Made by a program: the position numbers and the translations under genes. Shown here one piece after another: positions 20,039 through 28,491 of a DNA stretch of 64,000 nucleotides (position 1 is its first letter; each line of letters opens with the position of its first letter). The notes below the pieces were generated by a model that was not told the origin of the DNA, did not search any database, and saw only the letters and a list, made by a program, of their open reading frames with translations. Source of the stretch: Desulfosudis oleivorans Hxd3 (GTDB taxonomy: Bacteria; Desulfobacterota; Desulfobacteria; Desulfobacterales; Desulfosudaceae); the NCBI RefSeq assembly GCF_000018405.1, contig NC_009943.1, positions 2,235,001 through 2,299,000 on the forward strand, given 5' to 3'.

Positions 20039-20620
20039 CTATTTGTTGATGGTGCTTGCCAGCATGTTGAAAAAAAGCATCAGTTTGAAAACCGCAAAAA
20101 TGTCCACCCGCTCGGTGGATGCGTACAGACCCTCAAAATCAGTATTCAGGACCGGGTCCGGCATGGTGCCTTCATACAGCAGGTAGGTCTTCACCCATTG
20201 CAGGGCCACCTGCTCCCGGCGGGCAAACCGGTCCGGCGACAAAGCCACCAGGTCTTTCATCTCTTTGTCAGACAATCCCGCGATTCGACCGAACCGCTGA
20301 TGGGCACCCACTCAGTGCCGGCAGTTGTTGGTCCGGGCCGTGACCAGCATGATCTTTTCTCGAAAGCCCGGCGCAAGGGACCGGAAAACATACACCCGCA
20401 CCAGCGGGTAACTGTAGCGCAGGGTGTCCCACAGCCGGTAGATCACATGACCCAGACCCCGGTACCGCCGTTGAACGGCAACACCCGGCTTTCCGCACCG
20501 GTCCTTTTCGTAAAACAAAAAGTCATACCGTCTGCCCCCGGCAGTCTCGACAAAAGACCACACCAGTAAAATCACCGTCACCAGCAACAGTAAAACCAGA
20601 AATCCGATAATAATCTGCAT
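20039..20620 (-). CDS. AhpD/carboxymuconolactone decarboxylase-like selenoprotein (TGA = Sec)
   Basis: Read through TGA 20314-20312 the frame gives 193 residues: one N-terminal membrane helix (about 3-22), then a CMD/AhpD-type domain with PGFREKIMLVTARTNNCRH-U-VGAH. The family's redox motif is C-x-x-C followed by x-x-x-H; here it would be Cys100-x-x-Sec103 with a downstream His, so the TGA falls exactly on the resolving or attacking Cys. The downstream frame continues in family style (LSDKEMKDL, REQVALQWVKTYL). A SECIS-like hairpin lies 14 bases after the TGA. ATG 20620 follows AAAGGG; a GTG at 20626 is less likely. Probable membrane-anchored thiol/selenol peroxidase or oxidoreductase, last gene of an operon with the PEP-binding and Usp genes. 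Confidence 0.85.
20280..20314 (-). promoter_or_regulatory. Sec codon and SECIS-like hairpin of the AhpD-like gene
   Basis: On the minus strand TGA (20314-20312) is followed after 14 bases by GCGGTTC (20297-20291), loop GGTC, GAATCGC (20286-20280), a 7-bp stem with one G-U pair. A GGU in the apical loop at this distance matches the bacterial SECIS pattern known from E. coli fdhF. Confidence 0.75.
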
Positions 20621-20650
20621 TTGCACCCTTTTTGCGTCTGGAAAAAATTC

Positions 20651-23251
20651 TTACCCGGCCTTTGGTGCCAGGTAGCAGGCAGCCACCTGAGTGACCATGT
20701 CGGACTGAAGCACAAGGCCGGTGCCAACGGTGTCAACCACGTTGACCACATGGGAAAAGCGGGCCGCCTCCGGCACCAGGGCAGGCAGCTGATTGGGCAG
20801 GGCGTATATCCACTCCGGGTTGAACACCACCTCCGGGTCTTCCGGATAGACGGCCAGGTAAAAAATGCCGGTTTCAATCAGGTCGTGAAAAAAGTGAGTG
20901 CCAAAGGAGAGGTCGGGAATCAGGCTGCCGCTCTGGTAGCTGATCTCGGCAATGGCGGACACCTGGTTGATCTCGGCAAAGCTCACCGGCACGCCCATGG
21001 CCGGTGAATGGGTGCCCCACCGGCCCGGTCCCATCAACAGGGTGGCCTGGGCCTCCCGGTCCTTGATCAGCCGGTTGAGTTTGCCCACCAGCCGGGCCAC
21101 GCTGTATTTCTCCGACATGGAAAGCGCGACATAGGGCTCCGGGTCCACCAGAATGATCCGGGAAATGGGCCGCCACACGGCTCCGCCCATAAAATTGCCG
21201 GCCACGCGAAGCACTGTGTCGCGCCGGTCAATGGTTTCGGGAATACGCCTGCCGACTGAATCGTCCAAGCCCTGGAATGGACGGCACTGGACCAGGTTGA
21301 CCTGCATGGCCTGGTTTTCGGCAAAGTTGACGGTAAACTCCACGTCCACCGGGCTTTCGTAAACCGTTTCCAGCCGGGAGAGCAGCCGCCGCATGGTTGT
21401 GACAAACGGGGTCTGGGAAAGAAAGGGGTCAAAGGTCAGTATCCAGTGCGCCTTTTCCGGCCGGCCCATCTCCCGAAGCCGCTGGGCCGCCTCGGTGTCC
21501 CGAACGCCGACCAGGTCGATGCGTCCGGGCACCTCCTTTTCCAGCAGGCCTTCCAGTGAAACGGTTTCAAGCCGGTTTTCCTCCAGGTTCAGCAGGTCCA
21601 CAAACCGCTGGGAAAACCGGCGAATGTCTTCGGTGCCGGCCAGGGGTTTGACCAGGGGATCGTCCATGGCCACGATTCGGGGATAATCGTTTTCCACCCG
21701 GTTTACGGCCCTTGTACCCAGGCCGAACACCAGGCGGGCCATACCGGCCCCGGGGTCCATCCCCTTCTTCCAGACAAAGGGGTTCCGGGAAAGCCCGACC
21801 CCTGCCAATTCCGGGAAAAAATAGGACTTGTGATAAGCGCCTGATACCCGCTGCACCAGAAGGGCCATCTGCTCGTCGGACCGGTCCAGGCCCCTCTGCC
21901 GCCGGTAGGCCAGGGCGTCTTCGCCCATGGTGCTTTCAAAAACGCGCAGCATCGCGCCTTCAAACTCCCTGTACCGCTTTTCCGGGGAGCCCTGGTTGAC
22001 GCAGAAAAAACTGTCATACTTGCCGGCAAAGGCGCTACCGAAGGCGTCCTCCAGCAGGCTGCTGGAACGAACGATAATGGGGGACTGGCCAAAATACTCC
22101 AGCATCAGGGTGAGCCGTTCCACGATCTCGTCCGGAAAACTGCCGTGGGGAATTTTTTCTTTGAGTTCTTTTGCCCTGTCAAAATATCCTTCCCCGGTCT
22201 TGTGGGCCATAAAGGTCTGCCACCAGCCGTTCTGAACAATAAACGAGTAGAACACGTCCGACCCGATATAAAAAGAGTCGTGGTGCTCCAGAACACCTTG
22301 CCAGTCAAACCCCTCTTCCCGTGCCAGAATATTGCGGGCCAGCAGCATGCCCACCGACTTGCCGCCGATAAAGCCCGTGCCGATCATACGCTCCTTGATC
22401 TGCAACAGGTCCTCCAGCGAAAAATACTCCCGGATCAGGGCCAGCATCCGCTTGTTGCGAGTGAGCATCAGCCGGCTCAGTTGCTGCACCATGTCCTGCC
22501 GCTCCGCTGGACCGGCATCGGACTCCAGCAGGGTACGGGCCTCCATGAACAGTCGGTCCCAGTAGTCCAGATGGCGCTGGGCACCGGCCGTACTGCTGCG
22601 GGAAAGATGGGAAAACAGCCGGGTGGCCTCCACGCTGTTGATCACCGGTGCCAGGGCATCCTTTTCCTTTATATGAGGGAAAAACATGGTGGGCGAATAA
22701 CGGTGTTCCACCTTGATGGGATGAACGCAGATCTGGCCCTTGTAATTATGGACATCGATCAGCACCTGGGTGGTTTCCCGAATACGGGCAATGGACTTGT
22801 AGGAGTGATGATTTCGCAGCAGGGCGAAATAGGCGATGGTATTAAGCTGAAACAGGTAGGGACAGGTGACAAAGAAAAAATCGCCGATCATCCGGTCCGT
22901 GGCCCAGAGGTGGAGCAGGTCGGAAAGGGAGTCAAACACATAGCACACATCCCGGCCTTCACGGGTGATGATGTTGTGCACCTGGACGGAAAAGGACTCA
23001 AAGCTGTTTTCCGTCTGCAGGTGGTAAACCGCCAGGTCAGGGCGCTCTTCCACAAGGGCCGTGTGGCGGCCGAACCGCATGTAGACCACCCGGTCGTTGC
23101 GGGCCAGAGCCGCGTTGACAAAGGGAGTGACCACCCGCTGGTAGTCGTCGATGCTGTCCACCTGCCACACCACGTTATCACCGGTGCGCAGGTGGTCGAT
23201 GATGGCGTCCAGGCTTTCCCAGCCGGTGCTTACATGGGAAGAATAGGCCAT
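20651..23251 (-). CDS. KaiC-like / PEP-pyruvate-binding (PPDK N-type) fusion protein
   Basis: 866 residues. Residues 1 to about 230 resemble a KaiC/RecA-type module (STGWESLDAIIDHLRTGDNV), but the Walker A segment is lost, so ATP use there is doubtful. Residues about 280-620 are the nucleotide-binding domain of PEP synthase/pyruvate phosphate dikinase (TGFIGGKSVGMLLARN, IIVRSSSLLEDAFGSAFAGK). The phosphohistidine swivel domain (TCHA-type) and the PEP-binding barrel are absent, so it cannot run the normal PEP synthase reaction alone. It may phosphorylate or sense a partner. It starts 18 bases after the Usp gene and ends 24 bases before the selenoprotein gene, so the three form one operon. Enzymatic role unknown. 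Confidence 0.8.
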   Translation of the reverse strand: MAYSSHVSTGWESLDAIIDHLRTGDNVVWQVDSIDDYQRVVTPFVNAALARNDRVVYMRFGRHTALVEERPDLAVYHLQTENSFESFSVQVHNIITREGRDVCYVFDSLSDLLHLWATDRMIGDFFFVTCPYLFQLNTIAYFALLRNHHSYKSIARIRETTQVLIDVHNYKGQICVHPIKVEHRYSPTMFFPHIKEKDALAPVINSVEATRLFSHLSRSSTAGAQRHLDYWDRLFMEARTLLESDAGPAERQDMVQQLSRLMLTRNKRMLALIREYFSLEDLLQIKERMIGTGFIGGKSVGMLLARNILAREEGFDWQGVLEHHDSFYIGSDVFYSFIVQNGWWQTFMAHKTGEGYFDRAKELKEKIPHGSFPDEIVERLTLMLEYFGQSPIIVRSSSLLEDAFGSAFAGKYDSFFCVNQGSPEKRYREFEGAMLRVFESTMGEDALAYRRQRGLDRSDEQMALLVQRVSGAYHKSYFFPELAGVGLSRNPFVWKKGMDPGAGMARLVFGLGTRAVNRVENDYPRIVAMDDPLVKPLAGTEDIRRFSQRFVDLLNLEENRLETVSLEGLLEKEVPGRIDLVGVRDTEAAQRLREMGRPEKAHWILTFDPFLSQTPFVTTMRRLLSRLETVYESPVDVEFTVNFAENQAMQVNLVQCRPFQGLDDSVGRRIPETIDRRDTVLRVAGNFMGGAVWRPISRIILVDPEPYVALSMSEKYSVARLVGKLNRLIKDREAQATLLMGPGRWGTHSPAMGVPVSFAEINQVSAIAEISYQSGSLIPDLSFGTHFFHDLIETGIFYLAVYPEDPEVVFNPEWIYALPNQLPALVPEAARFSHVVNVVDTVGTGLVLQSDMVTQVAACYLAPKAG

Positions 23252-23269
23252 GGCGGCATTCTTTCTGTA

Positions 23270-24202
23270 TTAAGGAACAACCCAAACCGCGGCATTGGAA
23301 AGTTTCTGCGTGATATGGCCGGCCACCTTGCCCAGGGTGCGGCTGTTTCCCGTGCCGGTCTTGCCCACCGCCACGGTACCGAAACCGTCTTTCTTCAACT
23401 CATCCAGAATGGCCCGGCCGGCGAAAAACCGGGACTGGACGGTTTTGAACGTCACCCGGTCTTTTTCAATACCGGCCTTTGCCAGCATGGCGGCGGCCTT
23501 TTCCATGAACCCGGCCACATACTGCTGGTTTGCCGTAAGCACCGCCGCTTCCAGTTCAGCGGCCTCCAGCAGAGAGGGATCGATTTCGGTAAAATCGCCC
23601 AGCCGGGGCTCCACGTTTAAAAAGGTCAGTCGCGCGTCCGGCGCATCGGAAAAAATATGGGCCACGTGGTCCACCACCCGCAGGGACTGGGTGGAGCCGT
23701 CAATGGCAACGGCCATGTTTTGCGATTCAACCGGTCCGTCCACTATCCACACGGGAATCACCCGGGAGCCGGCCAGCAGGCCGGCGGTGACGCTGCCCAG
23801 AAACATCTCCTGAAGGCCGCCGATGCCCCGGCGGCCCACCAGAACGGCGTCATAAGACCCTTCCTGGGCCGTATTGACAATGTCTTCCGCAATACCGGAA
23901 ATCCGGGGCATGGTTTTCACCTCAACCGCCCCCACAGGCACACCGGCATCGATTATGTATTGTCTGCACGCTTCCAGCAGGGCCAGGGCCGCTTCACGGT
24001 TCTTCCGGACCAGCTTGTCCAGTTCGGCCCTTGCCTGGGGCCGTTTCATGGCCTCATCCACCAGGTAGGACGAAACCGTGGGCTGCACATGAAACAGCAC
24101 GAAATCGACCTCGCGAATCTCTTCCGCCAGCCGGGCCGCATACTGCATGGCATACCGGGAACAGACCGACGGGTCCACCGCCACCAGGATTTTCTTACGC
24201 AT
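23270..24202 (-). CDS. Tandem universal stress protein (UspA x2)
   Basis: 310 residues with two Usp domains: the first about 1-145 (KKILVAVDPSVCSRYAMQYA, VLVGRRGIGGLQEMFLGSVT) and the second about 150-310 (NMAVAIDGSTQSLRVVDHVA, VAVGKTGTGNSRTLGKVAGH). The G-2x-G-9x-G(S/T) nucleotide-binding pattern is present in domain 1 and looser in domain 2. ATG 24202 follows CGGAGGTATTTC; the frame further upstream has no ribosome site. First gene of the Usp - PEP-binding fusion - AhpD-like selenoprotein operon, suggesting a joint stress or energy-starvation function. Confidence 0.9.
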   Translation of the reverse strand: MRKKILVAVDPSVCSRYAMQYAARLAEEIREVDFVLFHVQPTVSSYLVDEAMKRPQARAELDKLVRKNREAALALLEACRQYIIDAGVPVGAVEVKTMPRISGIAEDIVNTAQEGSYDAVLVGRRGIGGLQEMFLGSVTAGLLAGSRVIPVWIVDGPVESQNMAVAIDGSTQSLRVVDHVAHIFSDAPDARLTFLNVEPRLGDFTEIDPSLLEAAELEAAVLTANQQYVAGFMEKAAAMLAKAGIEKDRVTFKTVQSRFFAGRAILDELKKDGFGTVAVGKTGTGNSRTLGKVAGHITQKLSNAAVWVVP

Positions 24203-24386
24203 GAAATACCTCCGAAAGTTACAGCTTTTTATAACAAGTCGCCTATGGCCTGTCAAACCCGGTAATTCATGGCGAACGGCACGGACCGTCTGCTTTTTTT
24301 GCCTTTGCACTCAAGACCTGCCATAGTATAAATCTATTTGACCCGGCGAAACCGGGGAAACCGACAGATGGGACCTTATTGACCAA

Positions 24387-24650
24387 ATGGCGCCAGCAAT
24401 GATTTCAACAGAGATAAAAACTGAAGGTGTGGCAGAAAAAGAACGCATTGAACGGCGCCAACGCCGCCGCCGGACCCGGGACCGGGAGTGCCACTGCTGC
24501 GGCAGAACCACACCTTTTTCCTGGACCTGCCGGTGCGGGTTTGCCATCTGCCAGGAGTGCATGAATGAAAACGTCTGGGGCCTTTCCTGCAACGGGATCA
24601 CCTGGCACTGCCCGGAGTGCGGCCAACAGAACGGGTTCGGCAACCAGTAA
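24387..24650 (+). CDS. Small zinc-ribbon protein
   Basis: 87 residues, basic N-terminal half (RIERRQRRRRTRDRE) and four Cys pairs: CHCC, CRC, CQEC and CPEC, suggesting two zinc sites. No family recognised. ATG 24387 is the first start; ATG 24402 is possible as no strong ribosome site marks either. The stop lies 11 bases before the glycosyltransferase gene, so both may be co-transcribed. A regulatory or nucleic-acid-binding role is plausible but unproven. Confidence 0.65.
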   Translation: MAPAMISTEIKTEGVAEKERIERRQRRRRTRDRECHCCGRTTPFSWTCRCGFAICQECMNENVWGLSCNGITWHCPECGQQNGFGNQ

Positions 24651-24661
24651 AGAGGCTCTTC

Positions 24662-26824
24662 ATGTCTGACCTGTGGGTTCTTGCACCGGTTTATAACGAA
24701 GAAAAAAACCTTAGCGACTTTGTTGAAGAGTGGCTCGCGGTTCTGCGCAAGACCATGGGAGCGGACTTTACCTTCTGCCTGATCAACGATGGTTCCACCG
24801 ACGGGTCACCGGACATATTAAACCGGCTTGCCGCAACCCACCCTGAACTTAAAATTATTGACAAACCGCACTCTGGCCATGGTCCGACCTGCCGAATGGG
24901 ATATGAACTGGCACTGCAGGCGGAAGCCCAATGGATTTTTCAAATTGACTCTGACGGTCAGTGCGACCCGGCGTTTTTTGAGACCTTCTGGGGTTCGAGA
25001 TCGCACGGGCCGGTCCATTACGGTGTTCGCCGCGCAAGGGAAGACGGCTGGATCCGCCGTTTTATCTCACGGGCACTGACGGTACTCATCTTTCTATTAA
25101 GTTTCCGGTGGGTCAGGGACGCCAATGTGCCGTACCGGCTGATGCGTCGCGATGCCCTGGAGGCAGCCCTGCGGCAGATGCCGAAAAATTTCAGAATGGT
25201 CAACGCACTGTTGGCATTGATCCAGCAGAGGCACCCGGGAATACAATGGCATGTTATCCCCTTCCACCGGAGGACGGGCCGCCAGCTTCCGGTCGACCTT
25301 CCATTTTTCCTGGGCCAGGCCGGCGCTTTCATCATCGACTATCTCTTTTGGCGCCGTCACAGAGAAAAAAAATCCCTGAAAAGAAAAGTGCTCACCGCCG
25401 GCCGGGTGTTACTGACCCTCTGGGTCGCTTATTATATTATTGCCTTTGTTGCCATTGCCCTGATCAGGGATTTCGTACTGGTAGAATACAACTGGCTGGA
25501 AGGGTTTCACATGGCGCAGGTGCATTGGCTGCTTGCGGGGAACCCTCTTTATACAGAGCCCTCACTTGAGTATGTCCCTATTCTTTATGGCCCGCTCTAC
25601 GCCTATGTGTCTTCCGCCTTTGTTTTCATCTTCGGTGAGCATTACGGAACGCTTCGGCTGGTTTCCCTGCTGGCGACCCTGGGCACACAGATCATTCTTG
25701 GGTGGATGGTCTGGCGAAAAACCCGTTCCCTTCTGGGGGCGTTTGTGGCCGCGGGACTATACGCGGGCATGTATGGGGCCACCGGCTTTTATTATGACAT
25801 GGCCCGGATCGACGCCCTGTATGTTTTTTTGACAACCGCGGCGGCCTGCGCCATCTGGATTGCCGCTGAAAAAGGCGGGACGGCGACATTTGCCGCGGCA
25901 GTGGCGGCCACCGGTGCCGTGCTTACAAAACAGACCGCCCTGCTTCCCGTTATCGCCCTTTGCCTGTGGAGCCTTGCCCGCCACACTCGGCAAGGACGTT
26001 TAACCGCCCTGCTCTGCCTGGGAGCCATAGGTGTAAGCCAGCTGGTGCCCGCACTGACAGGAAACTCATGGTTTTTCTATTATCTTTACAAGGTACCCTC
26101 ATCACATCCACTGTCACTGGAAAATTTTTATGATTTTCTGTTTGAAACCGGAAGATATTTGAGTATCGGCCTTGTCCTGACCGGTGTTGGACTCTATCTG
26201 CTCTTTCAAAAACCCGGCAAGAAGCAGGACGCGTGGTTTTTACTTATTTTTACGTCCGCCATGTTTTTTGCGGGTCTTTTGCCGCGGTTGAAAACCGGCG
26301 GCGCTGTCAACAACCTTATGCCTGTCGCAGCAGCCATCGCTTTGTGCTGCGGTTTGACAGCGGGTATGGTCCGGTATTACAGGAACAAGGCCACGCTTGT
26401 TATTTTTTCTTTGTTGCTCTGCTTCAGTGCCCAACTGTTTTACCACCCCCAAAAAGCTCTTTTTTCTTCGGAAATCGAGTTGGGAACACAGGCAGCCATT
26501 AATGCGTTTCGCCGCCTGGAAGGTCCCGTCTTTGCACCCTGTCACCCCTACTTACCCCTGTTGGCAGGAAAAACCGGGTCCGCCTTCTGGATGCCGATCT
26601 ATGACCTCTCTCAGACACAAGACGCAGCCTGGGAGATTCTGCAGGCAAAACTTTTCAACGCGCTAAGCGAGAAACGATTTCGCGCCATTGTCTTTCCAAA
26701 AACTTTTTCCGGGCAAAGTTCTTTTCCTTACCTGCTGGAAAACTATCGGCCGGCAAATTCCGATGGCGTAAACGGCATCCAGGAAGCAATCGGCAATCTT
26801 TCCATATACATGCCACGAGAGTGA
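24662..26824 (+). CDS. GT2 glycosyltransferase fused to a polytopic ArnT/PMT-like membrane domain
   Basis: 720 residues. Residues 1 to about 230 are a GT-A family 2 domain of dolichol-phosphate mannosyltransferase type (VLAPVYNEEKNLSDFVEEW, INDGSTDGSPDIL, IFQIDSDGQCDP). From about 255 on there are about ten membrane helices with an EYNWLEGFHMAQVHWL first loop, like lipid-linked-sugar glycosyltransferases of the ArnT/PMT clan. The protein could make a polyprenyl-phosphate sugar and use it at the membrane. ATG 24662 follows AAGAGGC. The membrane half is near-identical over about 600 bp to the next gene (26964-28439), a tandem duplicate lacking the GT2 part. Confidence 0.83.
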   Translation: MSDLWVLAPVYNEEKNLSDFVEEWLAVLRKTMGADFTFCLINDGSTDGSPDILNRLAATHPELKIIDKPHSGHGPTCRMGYELALQAEAQWIFQIDSDGQCDPAFFETFWGSRSHGPVHYGVRRAREDGWIRRFISRALTVLIFLLSFRWVRDANVPYRLMRRDALEAALRQMPKNFRMVNALLALIQQRHPGIQWHVIPFHRRTGRQLPVDLPFFLGQAGAFIIDYLFWRRHREKKSLKRKVLTAGRVLLTLWVAYYIIAFVAIALIRDFVLVEYNWLEGFHMAQVHWLLAGNPLYTEPSLEYVPILYGPLYAYVSSAFVFIFGEHYGTLRLVSLLATLGTQIILGWMVWRKTRSLLGAFVAAGLYAGMYGATGFYYDMARIDALYVFLTTAAACAIWIAAEKGGTATFAAAVAATGAVLTKQTALLPVIALCLWSLARHTRQGRLTALLCLGAIGVSQLVPALTGNSWFFYYLYKVPSSHPLSLENFYDFLFETGRYLSIGLVLTGVGLYLLFQKPGKKQDAWFLLIFTSAMFFAGLLPRLKTGGAVNNLMPVAAAIALCCGLTAGMVRYYRNKATLVIFSLLLCFSAQLFYHPQKALFSSEIELGTQAAINAFRRLEGPVFAPCHPYLPLLAGKTGSAFWMPIYDLSQTQDAAWEILQAKLFNALSEKRFRAIVFPKTFSGQSSFPYLLENYRPANSDGVNGIQEAIGNLSIYMPRE

Positions 26825-26900
26825 ACCTGAATCTGAAAAATCAAATCACCAAAACGCCCATACAAAAGGAGTTCCCATGCGAACAACAATTTCGGCACCC
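26822..26900 (+). pseudogene. Vestigial 5' end of the sulfatase gene left by tandem duplication
   Basis: From the stop of the first glycosyltransferase, GAACCTGAATCTGAAAAATC and the following leader with AAGGAGTTCCC and ATGCGAACAACAA (ATG at 26878) match 28437-28504, the true leader and start of the alkylsulfatase-like gene, almost base for base. After about 13 coding bases the match stops. This is the junction remnant of a duplication. Confidence 0.85.
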
Positions 26901-26963
26901 TGTCTGGCACCTTGCATTTTTCCTTCGATGCGACTCGTGAAACATCCGGAGTAAAGGTCTCTC

Positions 26964-28439
26964 GTGTCAAGTTTGGATTTGATTAGAAAAGATTACACCA
27001 AATGGCAACGCTTGGCTAACGTGCTGATGGCACTTTGTGCCGCCTATTATATTGTCGCATTTGTTGTTCTTGCATCAATACGAGCGTTTACTCTGTTTGA
27101 GTACAATGGGATAGAAGGGTTTCACTTGGCGCAGGTGCATTGGCTGCTTGCGGGGAACCCTCTTTATACAGAGCCCTCACTTGAGTATGTCCCTATTCTT
27201 TATGGCCCGCTCTACGCCTATGTGTCTTCCGCCTTTGTTTTCATCCTGGGCGAGCATTACGGGACGCTTCGGCTGGTTTCCCTGCTGGCGACCCTGGGCA
27301 CACAGATCATTCTTGGGTGGATGGTCTGGCGAAAAACCCGTTCCCTGCTAGGGGCGTTTGTTGCGGCAGGACTATACGCTGGCATGTATGGGGCCACCGG
27401 CTTTTATTATGACATGGCCCGGGTCGACGCCCTGTATGTTTTTTTGACAACCGCGGCTGCCTGCGCCATCTGGGTTGCCTCTGAAAAAGGCGGGACGGCG
27501 ACATTTATCGCGGCAGTGGCGGCCACCGGCGCCGTGCTTACAAAACAGACGGCCCTGCTTCCCGTTGTCGTCCTCTGCCTGTGGAGCCTTATCCTCAACA
27601 CAAAAAAGACAAGGGCAACAGCCCTTCTGTGCCTAGGAAGTGTCCTGGCAAGCCAGACAATTCCAGCCTTTATGGGAAACTCGTGGTTCTACTATTATCT
27701 TTACAAGGTGCCATCCACCCACCCGCTTTTCATGAGCAATTTTTTTTCTTTTATTGATGAGTCTACACGATATCTGAGTATCGGCCTGATTCTGACCGGT
27801 GTTGTGCTGTTTCTGCTGTTAAAAAAAACAGATGGAAAGAAAAATGCATTCTTCTTTCTGCTTCTTACTCTCGCTATGCTGGTTGCGGGGCTTGTGCCCT
27901 ACCTGAAAGTCGGCGGCGAAATCAATAACCTGATGCCCCTGGCGGTTGTCATTGCCCTCTGCTGTGGGCTGACGGTGGGGATGACCCGAAAATCCAAAAG
28001 TCGGTATTCACTTTTTGTCGTTTTCGCGCTACTTTGTTTTAATATTCAGATTTTTTACTTGCCATGCAAGGCTCTCCCCGCTCCAGGGGCATTAGCACAA
28101 ACAAAAACAGCCATTAAGGTGTTTCGTCGACTGGAAGCCCCCATCTTTGCGCCTTTTCAGGCATATCTTCCCTTGCTGGCTGGAAAAAACGGGTCTGCCT
28201 TCTGGATGCCGACAACTGACATCTTACGCGCAAAAGACGAACTTGGGAATCTTCTGGAAGAAAAACTTCGCAGGGCATTTAAAGAAAAACGGTTTCGTTT
28301 CGTTGTTTTACCAAACAACATCCCGAGAAAAAAAGACTTTCCTTACCTGCTGAAAAACTATCGGCCAGCAAATTCCGATGGCGTAAACGGCATTCAGGAA
28401 GCAATCGGCAATCTCTCCATATATGTGCCACGAGAGTGA
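26964..28439 (+). CDS. Polytopic ArnT/PMT-like membrane glycosyltransferase (duplicate)
   Basis: 491 residues, about ten membrane helices and the same EYNGIEGFHLAQVHWLLAGN loop as the preceding fused protein, but without a GT2 domain. GTG 26964 is taken as start (AAAGG 5 bases before); ATG 27027 is the alternative. Identity to the first copy is very high between about 27098 and 27600, falls in the C-terminal half, and is very high again over the last about 80 bases, which suggests gene conversion or uneven selection. It probably transfers a sugar from a polyprenyl-phosphate donor on the periplasmic side; acceptor unknown. Confidence 0.8.
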   Translation: MSSLDLIRKDYTKWQRLANVLMALCAAYYIVAFVVLASIRAFTLFEYNGIEGFHLAQVHWLLAGNPLYTEPSLEYVPILYGPLYAYVSSAFVFILGEHYGTLRLVSLLATLGTQIILGWMVWRKTRSLLGAFVAAGLYAGMYGATGFYYDMARVDALYVFLTTAAACAIWVASEKGGTATFIAAVAATGAVLTKQTALLPVVVLCLWSLILNTKKTRATALLCLGSVLASQTIPAFMGNSWFYYYLYKVPSTHPLFMSNFFSFIDESTRYLSIGLILTGVVLFLLLKKTDGKKNAFFFLLLTLAMLVAGLVPYLKVGGEINNLMPLAVVIALCCGLTVGMTRKSKSRYSLFVVFALLCFNIQIFYLPCKALPAPGALAQTKTAIKVFRRLEAPIFAPFQAYLPLLAGKNGSAFWMPTTDILRAKDELGNLLEEKLRRAFKEKRFRFVVLPNNIPRKKDFPYLLKNYRPANSDGVNGIQEAIGNLSIYVPRE

Positions 28440-28491
28440 ACCTGAATCTGAAAAATCAAATCACCAGAACGCCCATACAAAAGGAGCTCCC

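Noticed and set aside
20312-20626. Two separate small genes (20312-20626 and 20039-20311)
   Set aside because: Both parts share one frame across a single TGA at the expected redox Cys, and the second part has no ribosome site; a Sec-containing single gene explains them better.
20651-23251. Naming the fusion a PEP synthase (ppsA)
   Set aside because: The phosphohistidine swivel and PEP-binding barrel domains are missing, so the full reaction is not supported.
22145-23620. 491-codon plus-strand frame
   Set aside because: Antisense shadow of the KaiC-like/PEP-binding and Usp genes.
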